A stretch of DNA of 60,752 nucleotides, taken from NCBI GenBank assembly GCA_045577615.1, contig JAZNIT010000016.1, positions 1 through 60,752 on the forward strand. Reading direction: 5' to 3'. The number at the start of each line of letters is the position of its first letter. The stretch's first letter is position 1. Positions 41,412 through 50,779 of this stretch are shown here, piece after piece. Origin of the DNA: RGIG2206 sp045577615 (GTDB lineage: Bacteria > Bacillota > Clostridia > Oscillospirales > Acutalibacteraceae). The notes under the pieces are model-generated. The model was not told where the DNA came from, made no database searches, and worked only from the letters and a program-made list of their open reading frames with translations. A program made the translations under genes and the position numbers.

Positions 41412-42437
41412 TTAGTCTTTCAAAAACAGAGCATTAAGCACGTGTTCGCGCCATTTGCCGCCGATTCCCAAGAAACCGCGCTTATAGGCTCCAAAGCTTT
41501 CGTTATACTCCCAATAGGTCCAACCAATATCGTTTGCTTTTGCAAACTTAGTTATAGTGGACAGATAACGGTGCATATCATCATCGCTTATTGCACCTGT
41601 CGTGGTAAGACCGAATTCGTTGATAACAATTTTCATATCAGAGCGCTTTGTAAATTCCTTAATATCTTGAAGCGTTGCCTTAAGTTTCATATGGTTTTCG
41701 GTAGTAAGCGGTACTCTGTCGTTTAAGGTGCCCATCCAAGCCTGACCTTGATGGGTGAAATCCAAGGGCTCATAAATATGAACTGCAAGAATAAGATTGT
41801 CGTATTCAGGCGGAGTAAAATCTTTTAACGTCCAAGGGCCATTCCATTCTGCAGTTGCAATTACTATGGTGCGCTCGGGATCAATAGCCCTGATGGCTTC
41901 AATTGCTTCGTTCTGAAGCTTCATAAGCTTATCCATAGATAAGTCGCCGCCATCGGTGGTGTGAGGCTCATTGATAAGTTCAAACAAAAGCATATTTGAG
42001 TAATCTTTGTAATGCTCTGCAAGGCTTTTCCATATAGAAATAAAGGTTTTAGTATCGCCTTTTTCCGTATTGAAATTAGGCCATCCGTGAAAATCCAGCA
42101 TAACAGCGAGACCTTGACTGGTAGCCATATTTATAATATTATCCAATTTTTTAAGGAATTTGCCTTTAATTTCACCCTTATCATCTAAGTAATTTCTAAA
42201 ATCAACAGGCAAACGTATATGGTCAAAGCCTTGAGATGCAACGTTTTTATAAGTTGACAATTTATAAAGGTGTGACCTTGCCCTGATGGTGTATTCAAGG
42301 CCTGACATATTGATTCCGCATGACAGTTTCAAATTTTCCACATCCTCTGTAACAGGTTGGGGTGTATTATTGCAACCTACAAAGCACAATAGGGTAAGTA
42401 CAACGCAGATGAATAATGATATAATTCGTTTTAGCAT
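41412..42437 (-). CDS. GH5 family glycoside hydrolase lipoprotein
   Basis: 341 residues. Lipobox CFVGC (Cys 22), then a GH5 barrel: IRLPVDFRNYL, VMLDFHGWPN, acid/base Glu in LFELINEPHTT, HIYEPLDFTHQG, and nucleophile Glu in KIVINEFGL. A surface endoglucanase- or mannanase-type activity is likely but cannot be told from sequence alone. Divergent from the BofA-like gene. Confidence 0.93.
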   Translation of the reverse strand: MLKRIISLFICVVLTLLCFVGCNNTPQPVTEDVENLKLSCGINMSGLEYTIRARSHLYKLSTYKNVASQGFDHIRLPVDFRNYLDDKGEIKGKFLKKLDNIINMATSQGLAVMLDFHGWPNFNTEKGDTKTFISIWKSLAEHYKDYSNMLLFELINEPHTTDGGDLSMDKLMKLQNEAIEAIRAIDPERTIVIATAEWNGPWTLKDFTPPEYDNLILAVHIYEPLDFTHQGQAWMGTLNDRVPLTTENHMKLKATLQDIKEFTKRSDMKIVINEFGLTTTGAISDDDMHRYLSTITKFAKANDIGWTYWEYNESFGAYKRGFLGIGGKWREHVLNALFLKD

Positions 42438-42476
42438 ATTTCTACTCCTAAATCATATATATTACAAGGTGATTGT

Positions 42477-42731
42477 ATGAAAATGGCAGTAACAGTAATA
42501 TTAATCGTTATGGCGCTTGCTTTAATAATAACGTCTGTAAAGCATCCTAACCGAAAAAAGCATTTTTGGCTTTATCTTTTGTCCGGCTTGCTGACCTATG
42601 TAGGTTGTCTGATTATAGGGCTGTTTTACGAGCCCCTAAGGTTAGAGTTAAACCTATTCAATCTGTCGGTTAGCGCAACAGGAGGGATACCGGGAGTCGC
42701 TTTTTTATACTGCATTAAATATCTGCTTTAA
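42477..42731 (+). CDS. BofA-like small membrane protein
   Basis: 84 residues with membrane helices at about 4-19, 29-51 and 65-84. The C-terminal pattern NLFNLSVSATGGIPGVAFLYCIKYLL recalls the N-x..G-x-x-GIPG motif of BofA, the inhibitor of pro-sigma-K processing in spore formers. No sporulation gene adjoins it. It overlaps the convergent phosphatase gene by 4 bases. Confidence 0.6.
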   Translation: MKMAVTVILIVMALALIITSVKHPNRKKHFWLYLLSGLLTYVGCLIIGLFYEPLRLELNLFNLSVSATGGIPGVAFLYCIKYLL

Positions 42732-43354
42732 TCCTCCTTTAAAAATGGGAATAAGCCCATTACCTCAAACATACCTTGCCTCATCCAAATGGTGGGTGTA
42801 ATTTGAATGCAAAAACCCTTGCCGCCAACACATTCCCATTCAGATACAGTGCGCTGAGGAAAGCCATAGGTCGCTAAAATGGTAGATATAACGCCACCGT
42901 GAGTGCAAATAACAGCATCGCGCTTGTCGTTGGTCATCATATATTGAACGATAGAGTTAAAGGCCATACAAACTCTTTGAGTAAACTCTGCGGTGTTTTC
43001 TCCGTTAGGTGCGCTGACCTGGGCAGAGTCGGGTGAAATCCACTTTTTGTAGTCTTCGTTATTGACAAGTTCTTTTGCGGTTTTACCTTCAAAATCACCA
43101 AAATCATATTCTGCCAGCTCAGGTACAACAATGGGCTCTGCATCAGGATAAAGGGCTGCCATTGTTTGTTTGCATCGCATTAAGGGACTAACAAAATACT
43201 CGTCAACCTGAGGATAAATATATTGCTCCTTCATAGCGTTTAGCATCGCTAAGCCTTCAGGAATAAGCAAAGCATCGGTAGTGCCGATATATTTACCTGT
43301 AAGGTTGCCTTCAATAAGGCCGTGCTTCAAAAAAAATATTTTGTAGGTTTTCAT
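42728..43354 (-). CDS. histidine phosphatase family protein
   Basis: 208 residues of the phosphoglycerate-mutase-like superfamily. The catalytic motif reads FLKHGLIEGN (canonical LxRHG, so Arg is Lys), SPLMRCKQTM holds the second Arg, ELAEYDFGDFEGK the acid, and VICTHGGVI the second His. Resembles CobC/PhoE-type phosphatases. Substrate unknown. Confidence 0.88.
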   Translation of the reverse strand: MKTYKIFFLKHGLIEGNLTGKYIGTTDALLIPEGLAMLNAMKEQYIYPQVDEYFVSPLMRCKQTMAALYPDAEPIVVPELAEYDFGDFEGKTAKELVNNEDYKKWISPDSAQVSAPNGENTAEFTQRVCMAFNSIVQYMMTNDKRDAVICTHGGVISTILATYGFPQRTVSEWECVGGKGFCIQITPTIWMRQGMFEVMGLFPFLKED

Positions 43355-43411
43355 TTTTTATCACCAAGTAAATATTAGCATAAAATCCAATATAAATCAA
43401 TATGTGTAAAA

Positions 43412-43446
43412 AATACGTCCCCCAAGAGTTACTTGGGGGACGAATA
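43412..43446 (-). terminator. terminator of the hydrogenase operon
   Basis: Minus strand CGTCCCCCAAG / CTTGGGGGACG with a 5-base loop and a T-rich tract, 20 bp past the hydA stop. Confidence 0.9.
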
Positions 43447-43460
43447 TTTTAATGGAATCT

Positions 43461-45203
43461 TTATTTAAGAACGTTTGAACGGTCAACATAAGAGGTGTGA
43501 AGGATCTTATGAGCCTTGTGGCTGCCGGGCTTCTCAAAGTATTCATCATAGATAAGCTTGATGGCAGTATTCTTGTGTGACTTTCTCTGAGGAAGATTCT
43601 TGTCCTCTTCATAGATAGCAGCAGCTCTAACAGCCTTAATATCTATGGTTTCGCGAACAGAATTGGGATGGATGGGCTGACCGCCGCCGTTTACACAGCC
43701 ACCGGGGCAGCACATAACCTCGATAAAGTCATATTTCTTCTCGCCGCTCTTAACAGCGTTGAGTACCTTCTTAGCATTGTCAAGGCCGCTTACAACGCAG
43801 ATGTTAAGCTTAATGCCGTTAACATCATAGGTAGCTTCCTTAATGCCATCGGTACCACGAACCTCGATAAAGTCGTAAGACTCGTTGTCCTTGCCGGTGA
43901 GAACGTCAACGGCAGTACGGAGAGCAGCCTCCATAACACCGCCGGTTGCACCAAAGATAACAGCTGCGCCGGTACCTTCGCCAAGGGGATTGTCATACTC
44001 TTCGTCGGGGAGCTTGTTAAAGTCGATGCAAGCGCGCTTGATCATGCTGCCAAGCTCACGGGTGGTGATAGCATAATCAACGTCGGGCATACCTGCTGCG
44101 GCTTCGTCATCTCTGCCAATTTCAAACTTCTTAGCAGTACAGGGCATAACTGATACAGAAACGATATCCTTGGGATCAAGGCCGTTCTTCTCAGCGTACC
44201 AAGTCTTAATAACAGCACCGAACATCTGCTGAGGAGACTTGCAGCTTGAAAGATTGGGGATGAACTCGGGGAAGAAGGACTCGCAATACTTAACCCAACC
44301 GGGTGAGCAGCTGGTGATAAGGGGAAGGGTGCCACCGTTCTGATAACGATCAAGGAACTCAGTAGCTTCTTCCATAATGGTAAGGTCAGCAGCAAAGTTG
44401 GTGTCAAAAACCTTATCAAAGCCAAGTCTGTGCAATGCTGCAACCATCTTGCCCTTTGCCATGGTGCCGATGGGGTTGCCGAAGTATTCAGCAATAGCAA
44501 CACGGGTAGCGGGAGCGGTCTGAACAATAACAGTCTTGGTGGGGTCGTTAAGTGCGTCAAATACCTTTTGAGTATCGTCGCGCTCTTGCAATGCACCGGT
44601 GGGGCAAGCAGTGATACACTGACCGCAAGATACGCAAGCTACGTCAGAAAGGCCGGTTTCGAAGGCACAACCGATAACGGTATCAAAACCACGGTTGTTA
44701 GCACCGATAACGCCGGTTTGAGTAGAGCAAGCAGCTACGCAACGACGGCAAAGGATACATTTGCTGTTGTCACGGATGAAAGCAACGTTGCTATCGTCGA
44801 GAGTAGTCTCGGTCTTAGCACCAACAAAAGCCTGTGCGCTCTCGATGCCAAAGCTGTTAGCCATGGTCTGAAGCTCACAGTTGCCGCTTCTGTTGCAAGA
44901 GAGGCAAGAGCAGTTGTGGTTTGAAAGCAAAAGCTCAACGGTCATTTTACGGGCCTTGATAACCTTTTCAGAGTTGGTCAAAACCTCCATACCTTCGCCA
45001 ACGGGAGCTACGCAAGCAGCAACCAAAGAGCGAGCGCCTTTAACTTCAACAACGCAGATACGGCAAGCGCCGATTTCATTGATACCCTTCATATGGCAAA
45101 GAGTGGGGATTTCGATACCCATTTCTCTTGCAGCTTGAAGGATGGTGTAATTGCTGGGCACACTCAGGGGCATGCCGTTTATTTTCATATTTACTAATTC
45201 CAT
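43461..45203 (-). CDS. hydA: [FeFe] hydrogenase catalytic subunit HydA (HydABC type)
   Basis: 580 residues. N-terminal [2Fe-2S] domain (CHMKGINEIGACRIC), a His-ligated cluster (HNCSCLSCNRSGNC), two [4Fe-4S] motifs (CILCRRCVAAC, CVSCGQCITACP), and the H-cluster domain with TSCSPGW, MPCTAKKFE and CCPGGCVNGGGQP. It makes or uses H2 with electrons from NADH and ferredoxin. The first H-cluster motif has Ser where many enzymes have a second Cys (TSCCPxW). ATG 45203 is preceded by AAAGGAG; GTG 45212 overlaps it. Confidence 0.96.
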   Translation of the reverse strand: MELVNMKINGMPLSVPSNYTILQAAREMGIEIPTLCHMKGINEIGACRICVVEVKGARSLVAACVAPVGEGMEVLTNSEKVIKARKMTVELLLSNHNCSCLSCNRSGNCELQTMANSFGIESAQAFVGAKTETTLDDSNVAFIRDNSKCILCRRCVAACSTQTGVIGANNRGFDTVIGCAFETGLSDVACVSCGQCITACPTGALQERDDTQKVFDALNDPTKTVIVQTAPATRVAIAEYFGNPIGTMAKGKMVAALHRLGFDKVFDTNFAADLTIMEEATEFLDRYQNGGTLPLITSCSPGWVKYCESFFPEFIPNLSSCKSPQQMFGAVIKTWYAEKNGLDPKDIVSVSVMPCTAKKFEIGRDDEAAAGMPDVDYAITTRELGSMIKRACIDFNKLPDEEYDNPLGEGTGAAVIFGATGGVMEAALRTAVDVLTGKDNESYDFIEVRGTDGIKEATYDVNGIKLNICVVSGLDNAKKVLNAVKSGEKKYDFIEVMCCPGGCVNGGGQPIHPNSVRETIDIKAVRAAAIYEEDKNLPQRKSHKNTAIKLIYDEYFEKPGSHKAHKILHTSYVDRSNVLK

Positions 45204-45221
45204 ACCTGGCACACTCCTTTC

Positions 45222-47018
45222 TTATTCCTTAATAATAGCCTTGAAGGGACAGCTGTCAACACAAGCGCCGCACTTGATACATTTAGCGGTATCAATTACG
45301 TGAGGCTCCTTAACGGTGCCGGTAATAGCGCCAACAGGACAGTTACGTGCACACTTGGTGCAGCCCTTACATTTGTCTTCAACAATCTTGAAGGTAACAA
45401 GATTCTTACATACGCCTGCGGGGCACTTCTTATCCTTGATGTGAGCGATGTACTCGTCGCGGAAGAAGTGGAGGGTAGAAAGAACGGGGTTGGGAGCAGT
45501 TTGACCCAAACCGCAAAGAGAATTGTCTTTGATGTATTGAGAAAGCTCTTCAAGCTTGTCAATATCTTCCATAGTGCCGTTGCCAGAGGTGATCTTTTCG
45601 AGGATCTCAAGCAAACGACGGGTACCAACACGGCAGGGAGTACACTTACCGCAAGACTCGTCAACGGTGAACTCGAGGAAGAACTTAGCAATGTCAACCA
45701 TACAGGTGTCTTCGTCCATAACGATAAGACCGCCTGAACCCATCATAGAACCGATGGCAAGAAGGTTGTCATAGTCGATTTCAACGTCAAAGTGCTCTGC
45801 AGGGATGCAGCCGCCTGAAGGACCACCGGTCTGAGCAGCTTTAAAGGTCTTGCCGTTAGGAATGCCGCCACCGATTTCTTCAACGATTTGACGAAGAGTG
45901 GTGCCCATAGGAACTTCAACAAGGCCGGTGTTTTTGATCTTACCGCCGAGTGCGAATACCTTGGTGCCCTTTGACTTCTCGGTGCCCATAGAGGTGAACC
46001 AATCGGCGCCCTTAAGGATGATTTGAGCAATGTTGGCATAGGTTTCAACGTTGTTCAAAACGGTGGGCTTGCCGAACAGACCCTTAACTGCAGGGAAGGG
46101 AGGACGGGGACGGGGCTCACCACGATGACCCTCAATAGAGGTCATAAGAGCAGTTTCCTCACCGCAAACGAATGCGCCTGCGCCAAGGCGGATGTCAAGA
46201 TCGAAGTTAAATCCGGTGCCAAAGATATCCTTGCCAAGCAAGCCGTATTCACGAGCCTGGTCAATAGCAATCTGCAAACGCTTAACAGCGATGGGATATT
46301 CAGCACGAACGTAAACGTAACCCTGAGTTGCACCGATAGCGTAACCGGCAATAGCCATAGCCTCGATCAATGCGTGGGGGTCACCTTCAAGGATTGAACG
46401 GTCCATAAATGCACCGGGGTCACCCTCGTCAGCGTTACAGCAAACATATTTTTGATCAGCTTGGTTAGCAGCAGCAAATGCCCACTTTCTGCCGGTGGGG
46501 AAGCCTGCGCCGCCACGGCCGCGAAGACCGGAAGCAAGCACAACGTCGATAACTTCCTGAGGAGTCATCTCGGTAAGTGCCTTACCAAGAGCCTGATAGC
46601 CATCCATTGCGATATACTCGTCAATGTTTTCGGGGTTGATAACACCGCAGTTGCGCAATGCTACGCGCTTCTGTGAGCGATAGAAAGCGGTATCGTTAAG
46701 AGAAACGTTTTCGATATCGAGTTGATTTTCGCCAACATCCTTGTATTCAAGACGCTTAACAATACGGCCCTTAAGCAAGTGCTCTTCAACGATTTCGTGA
46801 ACGTCGCTTGCTTCAACGCGGCTGTAGAAGGTGCCTTCGGGATGAATGATAACAACAGGGCCCAAAGCGCACAAACCGAAACAGCCAGTTTCTACGATTT
46901 TTACCTCATCCTGCAAGCCCATTGCTTCAAGCTCTTGAGCAAATGCATTCTGGATGAGTTTACTTCCTGAGGAGGTACATCCGGTACCGCCACAGATAAG
47001 TACGTGTGAACGAATCAT
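45222..47018 (-). CDS. hydB: NADH-binding hydrogenase subunit HydB (NuoF-like)
   Basis: 598 residues. An N-terminal thioredoxin-like [2Fe-2S] domain (CGGTGCTSSGS, CFGLCALGP), a NuoF domain with the FMN/NADH loop GRGGAGFPTGRKW and CNADEGDPGAFMDR, the ESCGKCTPCRVG cluster site, and two C-terminal [4Fe-4S] motifs (CKGCTKCARNCP, CIKCGACVDSCP). Together with HydA and a NuoE-like subunit it forms the electron-bifurcating hydrogenase. Confidence 0.97.
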   Translation of the reverse strand: MIRSHVLICGGTGCTSSGSKLIQNAFAQELEAMGLQDEVKIVETGCFGLCALGPVVIIHPEGTFYSRVEASDVHEIVEEHLLKGRIVKRLEYKDVGENQLDIENVSLNDTAFYRSQKRVALRNCGVINPENIDEYIAMDGYQALGKALTEMTPQEVIDVVLASGLRGRGGAGFPTGRKWAFAAANQADQKYVCCNADEGDPGAFMDRSILEGDPHALIEAMAIAGYAIGATQGYVYVRAEYPIAVKRLQIAIDQAREYGLLGKDIFGTGFNFDLDIRLGAGAFVCGEETALMTSIEGHRGEPRPRPPFPAVKGLFGKPTVLNNVETYANIAQIILKGADWFTSMGTEKSKGTKVFALGGKIKNTGLVEVPMGTTLRQIVEEIGGGIPNGKTFKAAQTGGPSGGCIPAEHFDVEIDYDNLLAIGSMMGSGGLIVMDEDTCMVDIAKFFLEFTVDESCGKCTPCRVGTRRLLEILEKITSGNGTMEDIDKLEELSQYIKDNSLCGLGQTAPNPVLSTLHFFRDEYIAHIKDKKCPAGVCKNLVTFKIVEDKCKGCTKCARNCPVGAITGTVKEPHVIDTAKCIKCGACVDSCPFKAIIKE

Positions 47019-47032
47019 GTTTGTATTCCTCC

Positions 47033-47401
47033 TTATTTGTTGTTACTGATAGTGTATTCTGCAACAACCTTGCCACCCTTGAGGTGCTCTTCAACAACTC
47101 TTTGGGCTTTTTCGGCGGTCATTTTAACATAGGTGACCTTTTCTTTATCAGCTTCAAAGATTTCAACAACGGGTTCGTATTGGCAAATGCCGATACAACC
47201 GGTCTGAGAAACGGTTACCTTTTCCATAAGATTAGCTTTGCTAACCTCTTCAACGAAGGCGTTGAGAACGGGACGGGCACCTGCTGCGATACCGCAAGTA
47301 GCCATACCTACTACAACTCTAATATCACCGGAGCCTTCGCGGATAACAACCTTATCCTTCATGCGATCTCTGATTGCTGCAAGCTCAGCCAATGATTTCA
47401 T
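47033..47401 (-). CDS. thioredoxin-fold [2Fe-2S] ferredoxin of the hydrogenase operon
   Basis: 122 residues with a ferredoxin of the NuoE C-terminal type: CGIAAGARP (one Cys, VVGMATCGI) and CIGICQYEP later, Cys pattern C-x4-less but similar to the N-terminal domain of HydB. It lacks the helical N-terminal half of NuoE. Probably an accessory electron carrier; 14 bp before hydB. Confidence 0.85.
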   Translation of the reverse strand: MKSLAELAAIRDRMKDKVVIREGSGDIRVVVGMATCGIAAGARPVLNAFVEEVSKANLMEKVTVSQTGCIGICQYEPVVEIFEADKEKVTYVKMTAEKAQRVVEEHLKGGKVVAEYTISNNK

Positions 47402-47427
47402 ATATTATCTTCCTTTCTGAAAATAAT

Positions 47428-47985
47428 TTATTGGTTTAACGCACCGTACTCGTCGTTTAACGAGTCGGTAATCCACTTAATGATTTCTATACTGTTGAGG
47501 GGGATGTCACTTCCAAGCACCTCTTTGATTTCACGGGTATCAAGAATAATCTCGCCAGAGAGAAGAGTGTGCTTGAACAAAAAGTCAATTTCAGGTGAAC
47601 CTTGAATCAAGGTCACAATTGAAGCGACAATATCTCCTAACGGAATAAAATCGATGTGGCTTTTATAGAAATCGGCGGTAACAACTGTGCCGTGAGTATC
47701 AGGATATTCATCCTGATGATAAGACTCAACCGACAGCGAGCCACCTGTCATTTCTGCTTCCAACTTGAAAAGCGGCAAACCCATACCGACTTTTCTGGTT
47801 GTTCTTGTGGTGTAAAACGGATTTGTAACATTTTCCACCGTTTGTGCGGTCATACCGCAGCCGTTATCTTTAATGCAAATGGTAAGCTTTTCATTGGTTT
47901 CGGTGAGTAAGATTTCAATTAGTGAAGCACCTGCTTTAACCGAGTTCTTTGCAATGTCAAGAATGTTTAGTGATAACTCTTTCAT
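47428..47985 (-). CDS. GHKL ATPase domain protein without a phosphoacceptor domain
   Basis: 185 residues. The histidine-kinase-type ATP fold is clear: N-box DIAKNSVKAGA, G1 DNGCGM, an F-box-like NPFYTTR, and G2 GMGLPLF. There is no dimerisation/phospho-His domain and no sensor domain. The last 80 residues are of unknown fold. Probably part of a signal relay within the hydrogenase operon. Overlaps the PHP gene by 4 bases. Confidence 0.85.
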   Translation of the reverse strand: MKELSLNILDIAKNSVKAGASLIEILLTETNEKLTICIKDNGCGMTAQTVENVTNPFYTTRTTRKVGMGLPLFKLEAEMTGGSLSVESYHQDEYPDTHGTVVTADFYKSHIDFIPLGDIVASIVTLIQGSPEIDFLFKHTLLSGEIILDTREIKEVLGSDIPLNSIEIIKWITDSLNDEYGALNQ

Positions 47986-48719
47986 TTCAAACCTCTGAGT
48001 ACTTCAAATAATTTCTTTCTGACCAAAGTCGAGCTGTAAGGCTCGTCATCCAACTCAAAGTATACCGACTTATCCCTTATATCCCATAAGTAGTGAGCAT
48101 CAGAGCCGCTAAGCATCATACAGTTGTTAAGTATTGGGAAACGGTCAATATACTCCTGCTTTTTGCCGAAATCATGCAGCTCGGCATGGGAGAATGGGGG
48201 AGAATCGGGAAAGGCACCAAGAGTGGCGACTATTCCATTTGATTCACGGTCGATGTGAGCGGGATAACATATGCCGCCACAGTTTGTTACCAACGCATAC
48301 GCGTCGTCAACCGAAAGCATAGTTGCATTTGATAACAAATATTTTTCTGTGCCTATAACGTTATCGTCACCGTCGGTTATTAACTGATCACCGAATATAT
48401 CGGTGCGGTTTTCAATCAAAATTCTTTGCTCGTTAACTTTTTGATCAAACTCCATCGCTTGCTCAAGATGTTCAAACAAGCACACCACGTGAATATCCTC
48501 GCTGGTGGTAAGCTCCATACCTGCGATAGGGATAATTCCGTTAGCTTTGGCTGCTTCAAAAAAAGCAGGGCAGTTTTTTGTGGTGTTGTGGTCGGTCAGT
48601 GCTACGATGTTAAGCCCTGCCAAAGTTGCCATACCGGCAATATTGTTAGGCGTCATATCGTTTTCAGCACAAGGGGATAAGCAAGAATGAATGTGAAAAT
48701 CGTAATAATAACGGTTCAT
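47982..48719 (-). CDS. PHP domain metal-dependent phosphoesterase
   Basis: 245 residues. PHP motifs: DFHIHSCLSPC (H-x-H), ALTDHNT, and a late GSDAHYLWDI. Related proteins are 5'-3' exonucleases or nucleotide phosphatases (RNase AM-like). The recurring presence of such a gene among clostridial hydrogenase genes suggests a regulatory role, but no substrate can be assigned. Confidence 0.88.
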   Translation of the reverse strand: MNRYYYDFHIHSCLSPCAENDMTPNNIAGMATLAGLNIVALTDHNTTKNCPAFFEAAKANGIIPIAGMELTTSEDIHVVCLFEHLEQAMEFDQKVNEQRILIENRTDIFGDQLITDGDDNVIGTEKYLLSNATMLSVDDAYALVTNCGGICYPAHIDRESNGIVATLGAFPDSPPFSHAELHDFGKKQEYIDRFPILNNCMMLSGSDAHYLWDIRDKSVYFELDDEPYSSTLVRKKLFEVLRGLK

Positions 48720-49048
48720 TTTGCCATCAACTCCGAAATCATAACTGCAATTTCATATGCAGTTTTTTCGGTGGTTAAAAGGTTGATGCCTTTTGTGTTG
48801 GCGGTGTCTATAACGTTTTGTTCGGGCACAACACCCTCTGCAAGAATGATGCAGGAGGTATCGGCAAGGGCTGCAACCGCAATAATATTGATGTTAGACA
48901 TAATGGTAATCCAACAATCGTTTTGCCGTGCTCGGCCCATTACCCAACTAAGCAGGTCGCCTATATATACACCCTCAATCTCGCGATTAGAATCGGTAAT
49001 AGATAAGGGCTTTACAGGTAAAGAGTTTATAATCTTTTCAACTGTCAT
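48716..49048 (-). CDS. DRTGG-like domain protein (upstream paralogue at 50772)
   Basis: 110 residues, a stand-alone DRTGG-type alpha/beta domain (GVYIGDLLSWVMGRARQND, then ADTSCIILAEG). The fold occurs in CBS/DRTGG regulators and in HPr-kinase-like proteins. No catalytic residues are visible; ligand sensing is possible. 4-base overlap with the PHP gene. Confidence 0.75.
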   Translation of the reverse strand: MTVEKIINSLPVKPLSITDSNREIEGVYIGDLLSWVMGRARQNDCWITIMSNINIIAVAALADTSCIILAEGVVPEQNVIDTANTKGINLLTTEKTAYEIAVMISELMAK

Positions 49049-49063
49049 AATATCAACCCGCTA

Positions 49064-50329
49064 TCATTTGTTTTCGTTGAGCTTGTTGATGGTGAGAATG
49101 GGGCACTGCTCAATAGTGGCCTCACCCTTAACACAATCCTCTGCAAAAGCGCGGCAATTTGGTGCGCCGCAGGAGCCACAGTCGATGCCCGGCAAAGTGT
49201 CTTTTAACGATTGAATTTGTGCCATCATCTTCATCGATTCGCTAAGGCTTCCGCCTAAACGGCTAATAGGCTTGTAATCGGGAAGATTTTCGAAGAAAAA
49301 TTCGGGTGGCACATAATTATCTTGGTCATCGTTAAGAAAGTTTTGCGAAACGGGCAAGTATCTGCGAAGAGTTTGCAGACGAGCCTTTGCGATAAAGGGA
49401 TTCTCTACCGTCATAACGCCACCGACACAACCGCCGGGGCAAGCGTTAAGTTCAATGAACTCCAACGCAGGGAAACTGCCGTTTTCTATCTGGTCAAGTA
49501 CGCGAATAACGTTTTCAATTCCGTCAGCAGCCAGGTACTTATCGTTGAATATGGCGGAGGATTCACCGCCCGAAGCAGCCCAGCTAATGCCGATCATACC
49601 TGATTTTGAAAGAGGTACATTTTCGGTATCTCTTTTCATAACCGAGATAAGTTCAAAGTAGATTTCTTTTATTGATATAACTTCATCTACTTTGCTGACG
49701 TAACTGCCGAAACCGTTTTTAACATAACTAACCTTAGAAGGGCAGGGAGATATGAAGCAGACGCAAATGTCGTCATCCTTCAAATCGGGATTGTTCCTTT
49801 TAGCTCTTTCGCGAGCCTTTATAGCCGCAATCTCCATAGGGGGAAGCATTGGCATAATATTGTCGCGCAAAGATGGGAATCTGAGTGAAATAAGCCTTGT
49901 CATAACGGGACACGCAGAACTGATAACAGGCTTTGGAACCTGATCAAGTCTTAAGTAGCGCCGTGTGTATGCTGATACCAATTCGGCCGCTTGAGAAACC
50001 TCGTAAACATCGTCAAAACCGATGCCTAACAGACCGTTCAAAATAAAGTCGACATCGTCAAGCTCTTCAAACTGACCGTACAATGTGGGGGCAGGTAAAG
50101 CAATTTTCCACTTTTTGTTTTTAATCTTATCTAATTTGCTGTAATTGGCTTTTTTTGCCTTTTGCGGACAAACCCTGATACACTCACCGCAATCTATGCA
50201 CCTGTCTGGATTTATAACCGCAACCTTATCGCGCACGCGAATAGCTTGGGTAGGACAGTGACGAATGCAGGTTGTGCAGCCGGTGCACTTTGCCGCATCT
50301 AATGACACAGAATGTTTGTATGTATTCAT
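49064..50329 (-). CDS. putative sensory [FeFe] hydrogenase (HydS-like)
   Basis: 421 residues. Two N-terminal [4Fe-4S] motifs (CTGCTTCIRHCP, CIDCGECIRVCP), an H-cluster domain whose ligand cysteines are kept in altered motifs (SSACPVMTR, ISPCPSK, ACPGGCVGG), and a C-terminal [4Fe-4S] domain (DCGSCGAPNC, later CP). There is no PAS domain. The altered H-cluster motifs match putatively sensory hydrogenases of groups C/D rather than catalytic ones. It likely reports H2 or redox state to the neighbouring ATPases. Confidence 0.85.
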   Translation of the reverse strand: MNTYKHSVSLDAAKCTGCTTCIRHCPTQAIRVRDKVAVINPDRCIDCGECIRVCPQKAKKANYSKLDKIKNKKWKIALPAPTLYGQFEELDDVDFILNGLLGIGFDDVYEVSQAAELVSAYTRRYLRLDQVPKPVISSACPVMTRLISLRFPSLRDNIMPMLPPMEIAAIKARERAKRNNPDLKDDDICVCFISPCPSKVSYVKNGFGSYVSKVDEVISIKEIYFELISVMKRDTENVPLSKSGMIGISWAASGGESSAIFNDKYLAADGIENVIRVLDQIENGSFPALEFIELNACPGGCVGGVMTVENPFIAKARLQTLRRYLPVSQNFLNDDQDNYVPPEFFFENLPDYKPISRLGGSLSESMKMMAQIQSLKDTLPGIDCGSCGAPNCRAFAEDCVKGEATIEQCPILTINKLNENK

Positions 50330-50356
50330 ATTCTCACCTAACAGCCTAAGTTGAAA

Positions 50357-50779
50357 TCAAAGGTTAACAACCATTGTGATTTTTGTGCCTTTGCCAACAA
50401 CCGATTCAATTTTCATATCATCGGTGTAGCGTTTCATATTGGGTAATCCCATACCGGCGCCGAATCCTAAGGAACGGACGCTTTCAGGGGCTGTTGAATA
50501 ACCTTCTTGCATTGCAAGTTTAATGTCGGGAATACCGGGGCCTGTATCGTCGAGTATGATAACAATTTGGTCTTCACTCACAATGACGTCGGCACTGCCG
50601 CCGCCTGCGTGAATAACCATATTGATTTCACCCTCATACATAGCGATTGATACGCGCCTGATGGTTTCGGGCGATATACCCAATTGACGCAAATCTTTTT
50701 TGACCTGAACTGAGGCCTGACCTGCAGAAGTGAAGTTATCACCGTCAACATTAAAGTGAAAACGAAGCTCATCACCCAT
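50357..50779 (-). CDS. RsbW/anti-sigma-type GHKL ATPase
   Basis: 140 residues with an HATPase_c_2 fold: N-box RRVSIAMYEGEINMVIHAG, G1 DDTGPGIPD, and G2 GFGAGMGLPNMKR. Similar to SpoIIAB/RsbW kinases. ATG 50779 lies 7 bases after GGGAGTG. It overlaps the DRTGG gene by 8 bases and lies 27 bp before the sensory hydrogenase, so it probably receives its signal. Confidence 0.85.
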   Translation of the reverse strand: MGDELRFHFNVDGDNFTSAGQASVQVKKDLRQLGISPETIRRVSIAMYEGEINMVIHAGGGSADVIVSEDQIVIILDDTGPGIPDIKLAMQEGYSTAPESVRSLGFGAGMGLPNMKRYTDDMKIESVVGKGTKITMVVNL

